Part shown: positions 11,475 through 20,600 of the stretch, piece after piece
Position numbering within the stretch: position 1 is the stretch's first letter
How the letters are laid out: each line of letters starts with the position of its first letter
Origin: Frigoribacterium sp. PhB24
GTDB taxonomy: Bacteria; Actinomycetota; Actinomycetes; Actinomycetales; Microbacteriaceae
Direction of reading: 5' to 3'
Assembly (NCBI RefSeq): GCF_003755185.1
Contig: NZ_RKIC01000011.1
Span: 186,001-250,000, forward strand
DNA length: 64,000 bases
Position numbers and translations under genes: made by a program
Notes under the pieces: generated by a model
Databases searched by the model: none
What the model was told of the DNA's origin: nothing
The model's input: only the letters and a program-made list of their open reading frames with translations

Positions 11475-13010
11475 TCAGGCCTTGCCGACCTCGAGTTCGA
11501 CGACGGCCCACGACAGGGCGGGTAGGCGCAGGCGCGCGGTGCCTCCGTCGACCGTGACGCCGGTCAGCGGGACGAGTCCCACCGTGTCCTGCGCGTTCTC
11601 GGTGTTGGACGAGAACCGGTCGCCGCCCTCGGGCACGGCCAGCACCTCGGCGCGGGTGACGCGTCCTCCGCTGAAGCCGCGCAGGGCGACCTCGACGTCG
11701 GCGGCCTCGTCGAGACCACGGTTGGCGAGGAAGAACGCGACCGTGCCGGCCTCCTCGTCGTAGGTGGCGCTGACGTCGACCAGGTCGGCGTCGCCGTACT
11801 TCTCGGTGTCGACCTTGTCGCTCGTGACGAGAGTGCGCAGGATCTGTCCGGTCGCGAGCGCCGCCATGCGGGCGAACGGCCAGAAGATCGACTGACGCCA
11901 GGCGGGCCCGCCGGCCTCGCTGCGGATCGGTGCGATGACGTTGACGAGCTGTGCCTGGTTGGCGATCTTGACCCGGTCGCCGTGGCGCAGCAGCGAGTTG
12001 AGGAACGTGCCGACCACGACCGCGTCGGTGACGTTGTACTGGTCCTCGATCAGGCGTGGGTGCTCGCGCCAGCCCTTCGACACGTTGTGCGGCTGGTCGT
12101 CGCTGTCGAGGCCGGTCTGGTACCAGACGTTCCACTCGTCGAACGAGATGTCGACCTGCTTCGTGTGCTTGCCGGCGGCCTTGACGCCGTCGATCGTCGA
12201 GACGACCTCCTCGATGAACGCGTCCATGTCGACGGCCGTCGCGAGGAAGCTCTTCGCGTCGCCGTCGTGCTCCTGGTAGTAGGCGTGCATCGACACGTAG
12301 TCGACCTCGTCGTAGGCGTGCGTGAGCACCTCGTGCTCCCAGGTGCCGAAGGTCGGCATGCCGCGGCCCGAGCTGCCGACCGCGACGAGCTCGATCGAGT
12401 CGTCGACGAACTTCATGGCCTTCGCGGCCTCTTGTGCGAGGCGTCCGTACTCGGTGGCGGTCTTGTGGCCGATCTGCCACGGACCGTCGAGCTCGTTGCC
12501 GAGGCACCAGAGCTTGATGTCGAACGGGTCCTTCGCCCCGTTGGCGATGCGGCGGTCGCTGAGCGCGGTGCCGCCGGGGTGGTTGGCGTACTCGACCAGC
12601 TCACGGGCGGCGTCGACGCCGCGGGTGCCGAGGTTGACGGCCTCCATGACCTCGGTGCCGGCGAGCTTCGACCAGGCGACGAACTCGTGCAGGCCGAAGG
12701 CGTTGGTCTCGACGGTGTGCCAGGCGCCGTCGAGGCGACGCGGGCGCTGGTCGACCGGGCCGACGCCGTCCTCCCAGTTGTACCCGGAGACGAAGTTGCC
12801 GCCGGGGTAGCGGATGACGGTCGCGCCGAGCTCCTTGGTCAGGTCGAGGACGTCCTGGCGGAAGCCGTTCTCGTCGGCGGTGGGGTGACCGGGCTCGTAG
12901 ATGCCGGTGTAGACGCAGCGGCCCATGTGCTCGACGAACGAGCCGAACAGGCGGCGAGGGACCGGGCCGATGGTGAACTCGCGGTCGACGGTGATGCGGG
13001 CGGTGGACAT
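11475..13010 (-). CDS. abfA: GH51 alpha-L-arabinofuranosidase
   Basis: A 511-residue family 51 exo-enzyme removing alpha-L-arabinofuranosyl groups from arabinan, arabinoxylan or arabino-oligosaccharides. The N-terminal FGSFVEHMGRCVYTGIYEPGH, RYPGGNFVSGYNWEDGVGP, the acid/base glutamate in WCLGNELDGPW and the nucleophile in SFDEWNVWY are all intact; a C-terminal beta domain follows. No signal peptide, so it probably acts on imported oligosaccharides. ATG 13010 has AGGAGA 5 nt upstream. It is the last gene of the lacI-lipoprotein-permease-permease-abfA series, 83 bp after the second permease; the gap holds one repeat copy (13060-13069). Confidence 0.95.
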   Translation of the reverse strand: MSTARITVDREFTIGPVPRRLFGSFVEHMGRCVYTGIYEPGHPTADENGFRQDVLDLTKELGATVIRYPGGNFVSGYNWEDGVGPVDQRPRRLDGAWHTVETNAFGLHEFVAWSKLAGTEVMEAVNLGTRGVDAARELVEYANHPGGTALSDRRIANGAKDPFDIKLWCLGNELDGPWQIGHKTATEYGRLAQEAAKAMKFVDDSIELVAVGSSGRGMPTFGTWEHEVLTHAYDEVDYVSMHAYYQEHDGDAKSFLATAVDMDAFIEEVVSTIDGVKAAGKHTKQVDISFDEWNVWYQTGLDSDDQPHNVSKGWREHPRLIEDQYNVTDAVVVGTFLNSLLRHGDRVKIANQAQLVNVIAPIRSEAGGPAWRQSIFWPFARMAALATGQILRTLVTSDKVDTEKYGDADLVDVSATYDEEAGTVAFFLANRGLDEAADVEVALRGFSGGRVTRAEVLAVPEGGDRFSSNTENAQDTVGLVPLTGVTVDGGTARLRLPALSWAVVELEVGKA

Positions 13011-13093
13011 GGATCTCCTAGCTGAGGGGAACGGCGTGCGTGTGGTCGGAACGGGGACGAGGAGGCGCGGTGCGGCAGGGCGGTCGGATCGGG

Positions 13094-14005
13094 TCACTGC
13101 CCCCCGAAACCGGTGGTCGAGATGCCCTTGATGATCTGCCGCTGGAAGAACAGGAACACGAGGATCAGCGGCAGGGCCGCGAGGACGGCGGCGGCCATGT
13201 TCTGCGCGTACTGGATGCCGTAGGCGCTCTCGATGGTCTGCAGGCCGACCGGCAGCGTCAGCAACGACGCGTCGTTCGTCACGATGAAGGGCCAGAGGAA
13301 GTTGTTCCATGCTCCGATGAACACGAAGATCGACACCGCACCGAGGATGGGACGCGACAGCGGCAGCAGGATGGTGAAGAACACCCGGATGCGTCCGGCT
13401 CCGTCGACGCGGGCGGCGTCCTCGAGCTCGATCGGCACCTGGTCGAAGAACTTCTTCAACACGAACACCATGGCCGGTGCGATCGCCTGCGGCAGGATGA
13501 TGCCCCAGTACGTGTCGACCATGTCGAACGCGAGCATCTGGTAGAACAACGGCACGATCAACACCTGCGGCGGGATGATGATCGACGCGATCGTCGCCAC
13601 GTACAGCCACTTCTTGCCGCGGAAGTCCAGGCGTGAGAAGGCGTAGGCGACGAGGGCCGAGGTCGCCACGACGATCAGCGTGATGACGACCGACGTGAAC
13701 AGGCTGTTGAACAGCCAGACCGGGATGTTGCCCTGCTCGAGCACCCCGCGGTAGGCGTCGAGGGTGAAGCCGCCGGCGGGGATCCAGGTCTGCGGTGTCG
13801 CCGCGGCGTCGGCCTCGCTCTTGAACGAGGTCGCGAGCGACCAGAGGAACGGCACGAGCCAGAGGGCGGCGAGCACGACCAGGATGGCCACGCTGAGGAC
13901 GGCCATCGGGCCGAACGGCTTCTGGCCGGGCTTGTGGCCCTTCCGGCCACGGGCGGCGGTGGGTGCGCGCAGGTCGGATGTGGGGGCGATGGCGGGGGCG
14001 GTCAT
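13094..14005 (-). CDS. Sugar ABC transporter permease (MalG type)
   Basis: A 303-residue inner-membrane permease of a carbohydrate ABC importer (CUT1). It has about six hydrophobic segments, starting with AVLSVAILVVLAALWLVPFLW, and the EAA loop EDAARVDGAGRIRVFFTILLPLSRP that contacts the ATPase; the C-terminal segment FFQRQIIKGISTTGFGGQ is typical for MalG homologues. The start overlaps the stop of the upstream permease by 4 nt. The neighbouring arabinofuranosidase suggests arabinose-containing oligosaccharides. No ATPase gene is present; CUT1 importers in actinobacteria often share a single MsiK-type ATPase encoded elsewhere. Confidence 0.92.
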   Translation of the reverse strand: MTAPAIAPTSDLRAPTAARGRKGHKPGQKPFGPMAVLSVAILVVLAALWLVPFLWSLATSFKSEADAAATPQTWIPAGGFTLDAYRGVLEQGNIPVWLFNSLFTSVVITLIVVATSALVAYAFSRLDFRGKKWLYVATIASIIIPPQVLIVPLFYQMLAFDMVDTYWGIILPQAIAPAMVFVLKKFFDQVPIELEDAARVDGAGRIRVFFTILLPLSRPILGAVSIFVFIGAWNNFLWPFIVTNDASLLTLPVGLQTIESAYGIQYAQNMAAAVLAALPLILVFLFFQRQIIKGISTTGFGGQ

Positions 14006-14976
14006 TTCTGGGCTCCCTTGCGGTTGCGGGCCGTGATGCTGAACTGGGCGATCGAGATCACGACGATGACCGCGAAGAAGATGTACGAGATGGCCGACGA
14101 GTAGCCGAATCGGTAGCCGGTGAACCCGGTGTCGAAGATGTACTGCACGGCCGAGCGTGTGCTGCCCGCCGGGCCTCCGGTGGTCATCTGGTAGATCTGG
14201 TCGAAGACCTTGAGCGACGCGAGCACCTGCAAGATGACGATCAGGCCGGTGGTCGGCCCGAGTTGCGGGATGGTGATCGACAGCAGCGAGCGCCAGCGCC
14301 CGGCGCCGTCGAGCGACGCGGCCTCGTACTGCTGGTCGGGGATGTTCTGCAGTGCGGCGAGGTACAACAGGAAGTTGAAGCCGACCGTCCACCAGACGGT
14401 GGTCGCGACCACGGCGATCATGGCGGTGTCGGGGTCCTGCAGCCAGGCGGGCTGTGGCAACCCGAGCGAGCCGAGGACGTTGTTGATCGGGCCGAGGGTC
14501 GGGCTGTACAGCTGGATCCAGAACAGCGAGACGACCGTCGAGGCGAGCAGGTACGGCAGGAAGAAGCTCAGCCGCCAGAGCCACTGACCCGGCAGCCCGG
14601 TGTTGACGAGGATGGCGAGCACGAGGGCGACGACGACGAGCGGGATCGTGCTGAGCACCGTGAACCACAGGGTGTTGAGCATCGAACGCCACATGTCGCC
14701 GTCGGCGAAGGCCTCGGCGTAGTTCGCGACACCGATCAGCTCGCCGCCCTGGCCGGTGAGGCTCTGGCCGGTGAAGCTGAGGTAGAAGCCGTGCAGCAGC
14801 GGCCAGACCAGGAACACCGCGAAGAGCGCGGTGAACGGGGCGGCGAAGCCCCAACCGATGCGGTTGTCGGACGGGCCGGTCCGCTTGCGGGAGGCGCGGC
14901 TGCCGTCCGTCGCGCGGGCGTCGGACCGCGCGCGGTCGGCGGTGGCCCGGGGGGCCTTGACCGTGGTGGAGGTCAC
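14002..14976 (-). CDS. Sugar ABC transporter permease (MalF type)
   Basis: A 324-residue permease, partner of the MalG-type protein. A basic, disordered N-terminus (about 40 residues) precedes TM1 WGFAAPFTALFAVFLVWPLL; the EAA loop is YEAASLDGAGRWRSLLSITIPQLGP, and the conserved MTTGGPAGSTR segment follows. The N-terminal tail contains a variant of the repeat word (GGGAGGCGCGG near 14889-14899). The start at 14976 lies 112 bp after the lipoprotein stop. Function as part of an arabino-oligosaccharide importer rests on gene context. Confidence 0.92.
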   Translation of the reverse strand: MTSTTVKAPRATADRARSDARATDGSRASRKRTGPSDNRIGWGFAAPFTALFAVFLVWPLLHGFYLSFTGQSLTGQGGELIGVANYAEAFADGDMWRSMLNTLWFTVLSTIPLVVVALVLAILVNTGLPGQWLWRLSFFLPYLLASTVVSLFWIQLYSPTLGPINNVLGSLGLPQPAWLQDPDTAMIAVVATTVWWTVGFNFLLYLAALQNIPDQQYEAASLDGAGRWRSLLSITIPQLGPTTGLIVILQVLASLKVFDQIYQMTTGGPAGSTRSAVQYIFDTGFTGYRFGYSSAISYIFFAVIVVISIAQFSITARNRKGAQK

Positions 14977-15088
14977 AGATCGACTCCTTCGTCGTCGTGA
15001 TGGTCGGGTCGTGCGGAGGGGGAGGAGAGAGGTGTCGGGCGTGCGGGGTGGCGGGGTCGGCCGGAGGCGCGGGGGCGTCCCATGGCCG

Positions 15089-16474
15089 TCACACCGGGGC
15101 CGGGCGCGACAGCTGGGTGTTCACGCGCGCGACGAACCGCCGCATGCCGTCGGCCGCGTCGTCCTTGGCGAGGATCACCGACTGGATCGAGTCGAGGAAG
15201 TACGTCTGGAAGTCCGAGCCCGAGCCGGTGAACCAGGCGGGCGGATCGTAGTTGAGGTAGTCGGCCGCCTCGGCGTAGTTCGCCTGCGGGCGGAGTTCGG
15301 CGTACTCGGGGCTCTCGACGATCGGCAGGTAGGCGGGGATGTGGCCGGCGGCCGCCCACGAGATGGAGTCCTTGAGGATGGTCGAGACCATCTTGTAGAC
15401 GTCCTCGCGCGCGACGACGTCGACCTCGCTCTGCCGGGGCAGCACGAACGCGTGCGAGTCGGCGTAGACGGCCGGCGTGCCGAACAGCGTCGGGATGATG
15501 CTGCCGTCGAACGGGATGCCCGCGTTCTCGGCGCTCGGGACCTCCCACACGCCGGTGAAGAGCATGCCGCTCTCGCCGCTGACGAACTCGGCGATGCCCG
15601 ACTGGATGTCGCTCGCCGTGGCCATCGCCGTGCCGTCGGTGAGCTGTTGCATGAACTCGAGCGCGGTGACGGCGGCCTGCTCGTCGTACTCGACCGTGCC
15701 GCCCTCTTTCAGCACCATGTCGGCGCCTTGCTGCTTGTAGAAGGTGTAGAACATGCGCCAGAGCTGGGCGCCGTCGTTGAGGTAGCCCCACGAGGCGCCG
15801 TGCTTGCCGGTGACCTGCTGCATGGCGTTCGCGACCTCGAGGAACTGCTCGGGGCTGGTGATCTCGACGAGCTTGCCGTCGGGGCCGAGGGCACCCGCCT
15901 GGGCGGCGACGTCGGTGTTGTACAACAGGATGAACGGGTGCGAGTCGAGAGCGACCGAGTAGAGGTCGTCGCCGCTGAAACCCTTCTGCCAGACCGCCTC
16001 GGCGAAGTCCTGCTCGCGGACGCCGTACGACGCGAGCTTCTCGACGTCCCACGGGTCGAGCAGGCCGCCGGGAGCGTAGCCGGGCACGCGGGACGCGTGC
16101 ATGATCGCGACGTCGGGGGCGCGGCCGCCGGCCGAGGCCATCGCGAGCTTCGTGTAGTACGGCGTGCCCCAGGCGAGGACGGTCTGCGTCGCGTGGAACT
16201 CGGGGTTCTGCTCGTTGGCCTGGTCGATCAGCGCCGACATCTTGATGCCGTCGCCGCCGCTCAGCAGGTGCCAGAACTTCAGCTGCGCGACGTCCGTGCC
16301 CGAGCCGGTGACGGCGCCGGGGGCGCAGCCCGAGAGGCCCGTGGCGACGAACGCCCCGCCGACGAGCGCCGCCGAGCCGAGCAACATGCTGCGGCGGCTG
16401 AGGCCTCGGGGGGTGATGGTGCTCCGGGTGGTGCCCGATCGTGGTGCCGGGGTCGTGCGATCGTTCTCGGTCAT
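15089..16474 (-). CDS. Sugar-binding lipoprotein of the ABC importer
   Basis: A 461-residue extracellular solute-binding protein (family 1). The signal region reads SRRSMLLGSAALVGGAF and ends in the lipobox LSGC at about residues 45-48, so it is a lipoprotein, and the twin arginine suggests possible Tat export. Mature motifs include QLKFWHLLSGGDG, GRAPDVAIMHASRVPGYAPGG and GMLFTGVWEVP, usual for CUT1 binding proteins. ATG 16474 has AAAGGAG 6 nt upstream; a longer frame to 16534 lacks such support. Regulation by the adjacent LacI-type protein through a site just upstream is likely. Confidence 0.92.
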   Translation of the reverse strand: MTENDRTTPAPRSGTTRSTITPRGLSRRSMLLGSAALVGGAFVATGLSGCAPGAVTGSGTDVAQLKFWHLLSGGDGIKMSALIDQANEQNPEFHATQTVLAWGTPYYTKLAMASAGGRAPDVAIMHASRVPGYAPGGLLDPWDVEKLASYGVREQDFAEAVWQKGFSGDDLYSVALDSHPFILLYNTDVAAQAGALGPDGKLVEITSPEQFLEVANAMQQVTGKHGASWGYLNDGAQLWRMFYTFYKQQGADMVLKEGGTVEYDEQAAVTALEFMQQLTDGTAMATASDIQSGIAEFVSGESGMLFTGVWEVPSAENAGIPFDGSIIPTLFGTPAVYADSHAFVLPRQSEVDVVAREDVYKMVSTILKDSISWAAAGHIPAYLPIVESPEYAELRPQANYAEAADYLNYDPPAWFTGSGSDFQTYFLDSIQSVILAKDDAADGMRRFVARVNTQLSRPAPV

Positions 16475-16512
16475 CTTCACTCCTTTGTGATGCGTGACGA
16501 GAGCGACTATTC

Positions 16513-16529
16513 CATCGTTGTAACGGATG
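16513..16529. promoter_or_regulatory. Possible LacI-family operator
   Basis: CATCGTTGTAACGGATG lies about 40 bp before the lipoprotein start. The outer CATC/GATG are complementary and the inner CGTTGTAACG has complementary CGTT/AACG arms, resembling pseudo-palindromic operators of LacI-family sugar regulators. Symmetry is imperfect, so this is tentative. Confidence 0.35.
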
Positions 16530-16559
16530 CGCAAGGGGCATACGGCACACCGTCAGGAC

Positions 16560-16599
16560 ACGGGCACGGCGCCAGGCTCTCCCGTGGCGTCGTGCCCGT
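16560..16599 (-). terminator. Terminator after the lacI-type gene
   Basis: Outer 9-bp arms 16560-16568 and 16591-16599 are perfect; each continues through a one-base bulge into an inner 5-bp CGCCA/TGGCG stem. It sits directly after the regulator stop (16609) and before the lipoprotein promoter, separating the two transcripts. Confidence 0.65.
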
Positions 16600-16608
16600 C
16601 TCGTGGTG

Positions 16609-17637
16609 TCAGCCGCGGGAGCCGCTGCTGGCTCGGACGACGATCTCGTGGGGGATCAGGACGAGCTCGGCGGCACCGTGCCGGTCGGCGATGCGGGCCG
16701 CGAGCAGCTCGAGGGTGCGGTCGACGAACAGGCGCTTGTCGAAGGTGACGGTCGTCAGCGGCGGCACGGAGAACCTGCCGTCGACGATGTCGTCGAAGCC
16801 GGCGACGGCGACGTCGCCGGGCACCCGGAGGCCGGCCGACGTCAGGGCGCTGACGGCTCCGATGGCGAGGGAGTCGGTGAAGCAGAAGATCGCGTCGGGC
16901 CGGTCGCCCCGATCGACGGCTGCCCGGACGACCGAGAAGGCGTCGGCCGAGGTCCATTCGGGGCACGAGTACTGCAGGGCGCGGTCGAGGGGCAGGCCGG
17001 CCTCGGCCATGGCCTGCTCGAAGCCGCGGGTGCGGGCGCGGGCCGTGGCCGTGTCGAACTCGCCGGCCGAGTCGCCGAGGGTCGCGATGCGGCTGTGCCC
17101 TGCGGCGATGAGGTGGGCCGTCATGTCACGGGCGGCGGCGACGCTGTCGACCCGTACCTGGTCGACGAGGGTCTGTTCGACCTCACCGATCACGACGACG
17201 GGCGGCAGCGAGTCGGCGGCCGCCCCGGTGCCGGCGGACGACAGGGCGCTGGCGTCGAGCGTGATCGGGTTGAGCACCAGGCCGTCGACGAGGTGCTCCT
17301 TGCCCCGCGAGAGCAGTTCGCCCTCGCGCTCCGGCCGTGAACCGGTCTGCTCGAGCTGGATCGACCAACCGCGCTCGTGAGCCTGCTCGACGAACCAGTG
17401 CGTCATCTCGGCGCTGTACGGGGTGCTCAGGTCGGGGAAGGCCAACGCGATCGACCCGGTGCGCCCGGTGCGCAGACCGCGCGCACTGAGGTTCGGCACG
17501 TAGTCGAGCTCGGCGAGCGCGTTCTCGACCCGGTGCCGGGTGTCGGGCCGCACGAACACGACGCCGTTGATCACGTTCGAGACGGTCTTGGGCGACACCC
17601 TGGCGAGTGCCGCCACGTCCTTCACGGTCGCGCGCAT
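16609..17637 (-). CDS. LacI-family transcriptional regulator
   Basis: A 342-residue repressor. The N-terminal helix-turn-helix is VKDVAALARVSPKTVSNVING (about 5-25, split by the turn), followed by the hinge helix YVPNLSARGLRTGRTG and a periplasmic-binding-protein-like effector domain (PDAIFCFTDSLAIGAV, VPGDVAVAGFDDI, LTTVTFDKR). It probably controls the downstream arabinose transport and abfA genes in response to an arabinose-type sugar. TAGCCT (complement of 17644-17649) 6 nt before the ATG suggests leaderless translation. A terminator separates it from the transport genes. Confidence 0.9.
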   Translation of the reverse strand: MRATVKDVAALARVSPKTVSNVINGVVFVRPDTRHRVENALAELDYVPNLSARGLRTGRTGSIALAFPDLSTPYSAEMTHWFVEQAHERGWSIQLEQTGSRPEREGELLSRGKEHLVDGLVLNPITLDASALSSAGTGAAADSLPPVVVIGEVEQTLVDQVRVDSVAAARDMTAHLIAAGHSRIATLGDSAGEFDTATARARTRGFEQAMAEAGLPLDRALQYSCPEWTSADAFSVVRAAVDRGDRPDAIFCFTDSLAIGAVSALTSAGLRVPGDVAVAGFDDIVDGRFSVPPLTTVTFDKRLFVDRTLELLAARIADRHGAAELVLIPHEIVVRASSGSRG

Positions 17638-17663
17638 GCGTTCAGGCTAGTGGTGGCCGGCGT

Positions 17664-20600
17664 TCAGGCGGAGGCGAGCACCTTGACGATGCGCTGCAGC
17701 GATACGCTCTCGCTCGGTCGCAGGTCTTGCGCGAACAGGCTGAGCCGGAACTCCTCGAGCATCCAGCGGGCGCGGACGAGCGAAGGAGGCGCGGTGTCGG
17801 TCGGCGGGAACGTCCCGCCCGCGGCCTCGTACCGCTCGGTCGCCTGCTGCACCTCGCTCAGCCAGACGCGGTCGCGCCCGGGGTTCTCGAGCAGTTTCGC
17901 CGTGCGCTTCGTGATGCCGACGAGGTACACCGGCACGCGTTGCAGCTGCTGGAGCCCTGTCTGCGACACGAAGCCCGGACGGATCAGCCGGTCGCGTTGC
18001 TGCCGCATGTCGGTCAACGCCGCGAGCAGGGTCATCGAGGTCGCGCCCTTGAGTGCCTTGTCGGCGTCGCGGGCCGCGGTGAGGGTGCGGGCGACGAGCG
18101 ACACCGTCTGGAACATCTGGTCCATCACGGCCCCCGAGACCCGGTCACGGGTCGAGAGGAACTCCTTCTTGGTCATCACCATGCCGTCGGGCTTCACGCG
18201 GAACAGCACGTCGTCGACGACCGCCACGAGGCAGTCCGCGAAGAGCGCCGACGTGTTCTGGTACGGACTGGTCGCGAGGATCAGCTTCTCGGCGCTCGTC
18301 AGGTGCTGCTGCACGTAGGCCACGGGCGACGGGGTCGCCAGCATCAGCAGGCGCCGCACGCCCTTCGGCGTCGCGAGGGCCTGGTCGGCCGGCGTGGCCA
18401 TCAGGGTGATCGACACCGAGTCGCCGTGGTCGACCAACGCCGGGTAGGCGCGGATCACCGTGTCACCGTGGCGCGTGTCGACGACGGCGGGGAGCTCGTC
18501 GAAGTCCCACGACGTCAGGCCCTCGCGCTCGATCGAGCTCGTGGGGCGAGGCGCGACGGGCGTGGTGTCGCCACCCGCGCCTCCTCGTCCGCGACCCCGG
18601 CCACGGCCGCGCTCGTCGCGTCCGCCGCCCTGCGTGACGCGGGCGACGCTGTCCCGCGTCGCGTCGCGGAGGCGGTGCTGCAGGGCGTCCAGGTCTTTGT
18701 CGGCGCCGACCGTGCGGCCCCGTTCGTCGACCACCGCGTACGTGACCCGCAGGTGCGCGGGAACACGGTGCAGGTCGAAGTCGTCGGTCGAGACGGGCGC
18801 GTAGGTGAGCTTCTTGATGGCCGCGGCCACGGTCGCCGTGAACGGCTCGTCGACGTCGACGGGCGGTGCGTCGGGCAGCTCGTCGGTGATCTTCGACGCC
18901 CAGTCGGCGGCGGGCACCACGTTCTTGCGGATCTGCTTCGGCAACGATTTGATCAGCGACGTGACCAGTTCGTCGCGCAACCCCGGCACCTGCCAGTCGA
19001 ACCCGACCGGACGGAGGCGCGGCAACAGCGGCAGGGGGACGATCACGGTCACGCCGTCGTCGTCGGCGCCCGGCTCGAACTTGTAGCGCAGGGTCAACGT
19101 CTGGTCGCCCTGCTGCCACGTGCTCGGGAAGCCCTGTTCGTCGACGTCGGGTTCGTCGTCCCCGAGCAGGTCGGCGGCGGTCATGGTGAGCAGGTCGGGC
19201 GTGTCGACCTTCGCCTTGCGCCACCACCCCTCGAAGTCGCGCATGCTGGCGACGTCGGCCGGGATGCGCCGTTGGAAGAACTCGAACGCGGCGTCGCCGT
19301 CGACCAGGATGTCGCGACGGCGCCTGCGCTCCTCGACCTCGGTCAGCTCACGGATCAGCTGCCGGTTCTTCTGCTCGAAGGCCTGGTGCGACTCCCAGTC
19401 GCCCTCGACGAGCGCGTGCCGGATGAACAGCTCGCGGGCGTAGGCGGGGTCGATGCGCGAGAACTGGATGCGCCGTCGCTCGACGATCGGCACGCCGTAG
19501 AGCGTGACGCGCTCGTACGCGACGACGGCGCCCTGCTTCTTCTCCCAGTGCGGCTCGCCGTAGCTGCGCTTCACCAGGTCGGGCGCGAGCGGCTCGGCCC
19601 AGGCCGGGTCGATCGAGCCGGCCACCCGGGCGAACAGGCGGCTGGTCTCGACGAGTTCGGCGGTCATCACGGCCGCCGGCGGCTTCTTCGCGAGGCTGCT
19701 GCCCGGGAAGATCAGGAACCTCGTCTGGCGGGCGCCGACGAAGTCCTTCTTCTGCGGGTCGAACAGGCCGATCTGGCTGAGCAGGCCGGCCAGCAGGCTG
19801 CGGTGCACGCCGTCGGGGTTCGCGCTGCGTTCGCCGATGTGCAGGCCGAGCGGCCTGGCCGCGCGGCTGAGCTGGCGGTAGACGTCCTGCCACTCGCGGA
19901 TGCGCAGGTAGTTGAGGAACTCGTCACGGCACAGGCGTTTGAAGGCGTTGCCGCTGAGCTCCTTCTGCTTGTCCTCGAGGTACTCGAACAGGTTGAGCAG
20001 GGTGAGGAAGTCACCCTTGGGGTCGCGGAAACGCGAGTGCTTCTCGTCGGCCTGCGCGCGTCGCTCGAGGGGGCGCTCACGGGGGTCCTGGATGCTCAGC
20101 GCCGACACGATGGCGAGCACCTCGCGCGTCGTGCCCTGCGTCTTCGACTCGACGACCATGCGGGCGAGGCGCGGATCGATCGGCAGTCGCGTGAGCTGCT
20201 TGCCGACGCGCGTGATCTGGCCGCCCTGGGTGACGGCGCCGAGCTCGCGGAGCAGGTCGAGGCCGTCCTTGATGCCGCGGGAGTCGGGCGGCTGGAGGAA
20301 GGGGAAGGCGGCGATGTCGCCGAGGTTCAGCGAGATCATCTGCAGGATGACCGCAGCGAGGTTGGTCCGCAGGATCTCGGGCTCGGTGAACTCGGGACGT
20401 TTCTCGAAGTCGGTCTCGCTGTAGAGGCGGATCGCGATGCCGCTGCTCGTCCGACCCGAGCGACCGGACCGCTGGTTGGCGCTCGCCTGCGAGATGGCCT
20501 CGATCGGCAGACGCTGCACCTTGGCCCGGGTCGAGTAGCGGCTGATGCGCGCGGTGCCGGCGTCGATCACGTACTTGATGCCGGGCACGGTCAGGCTGGT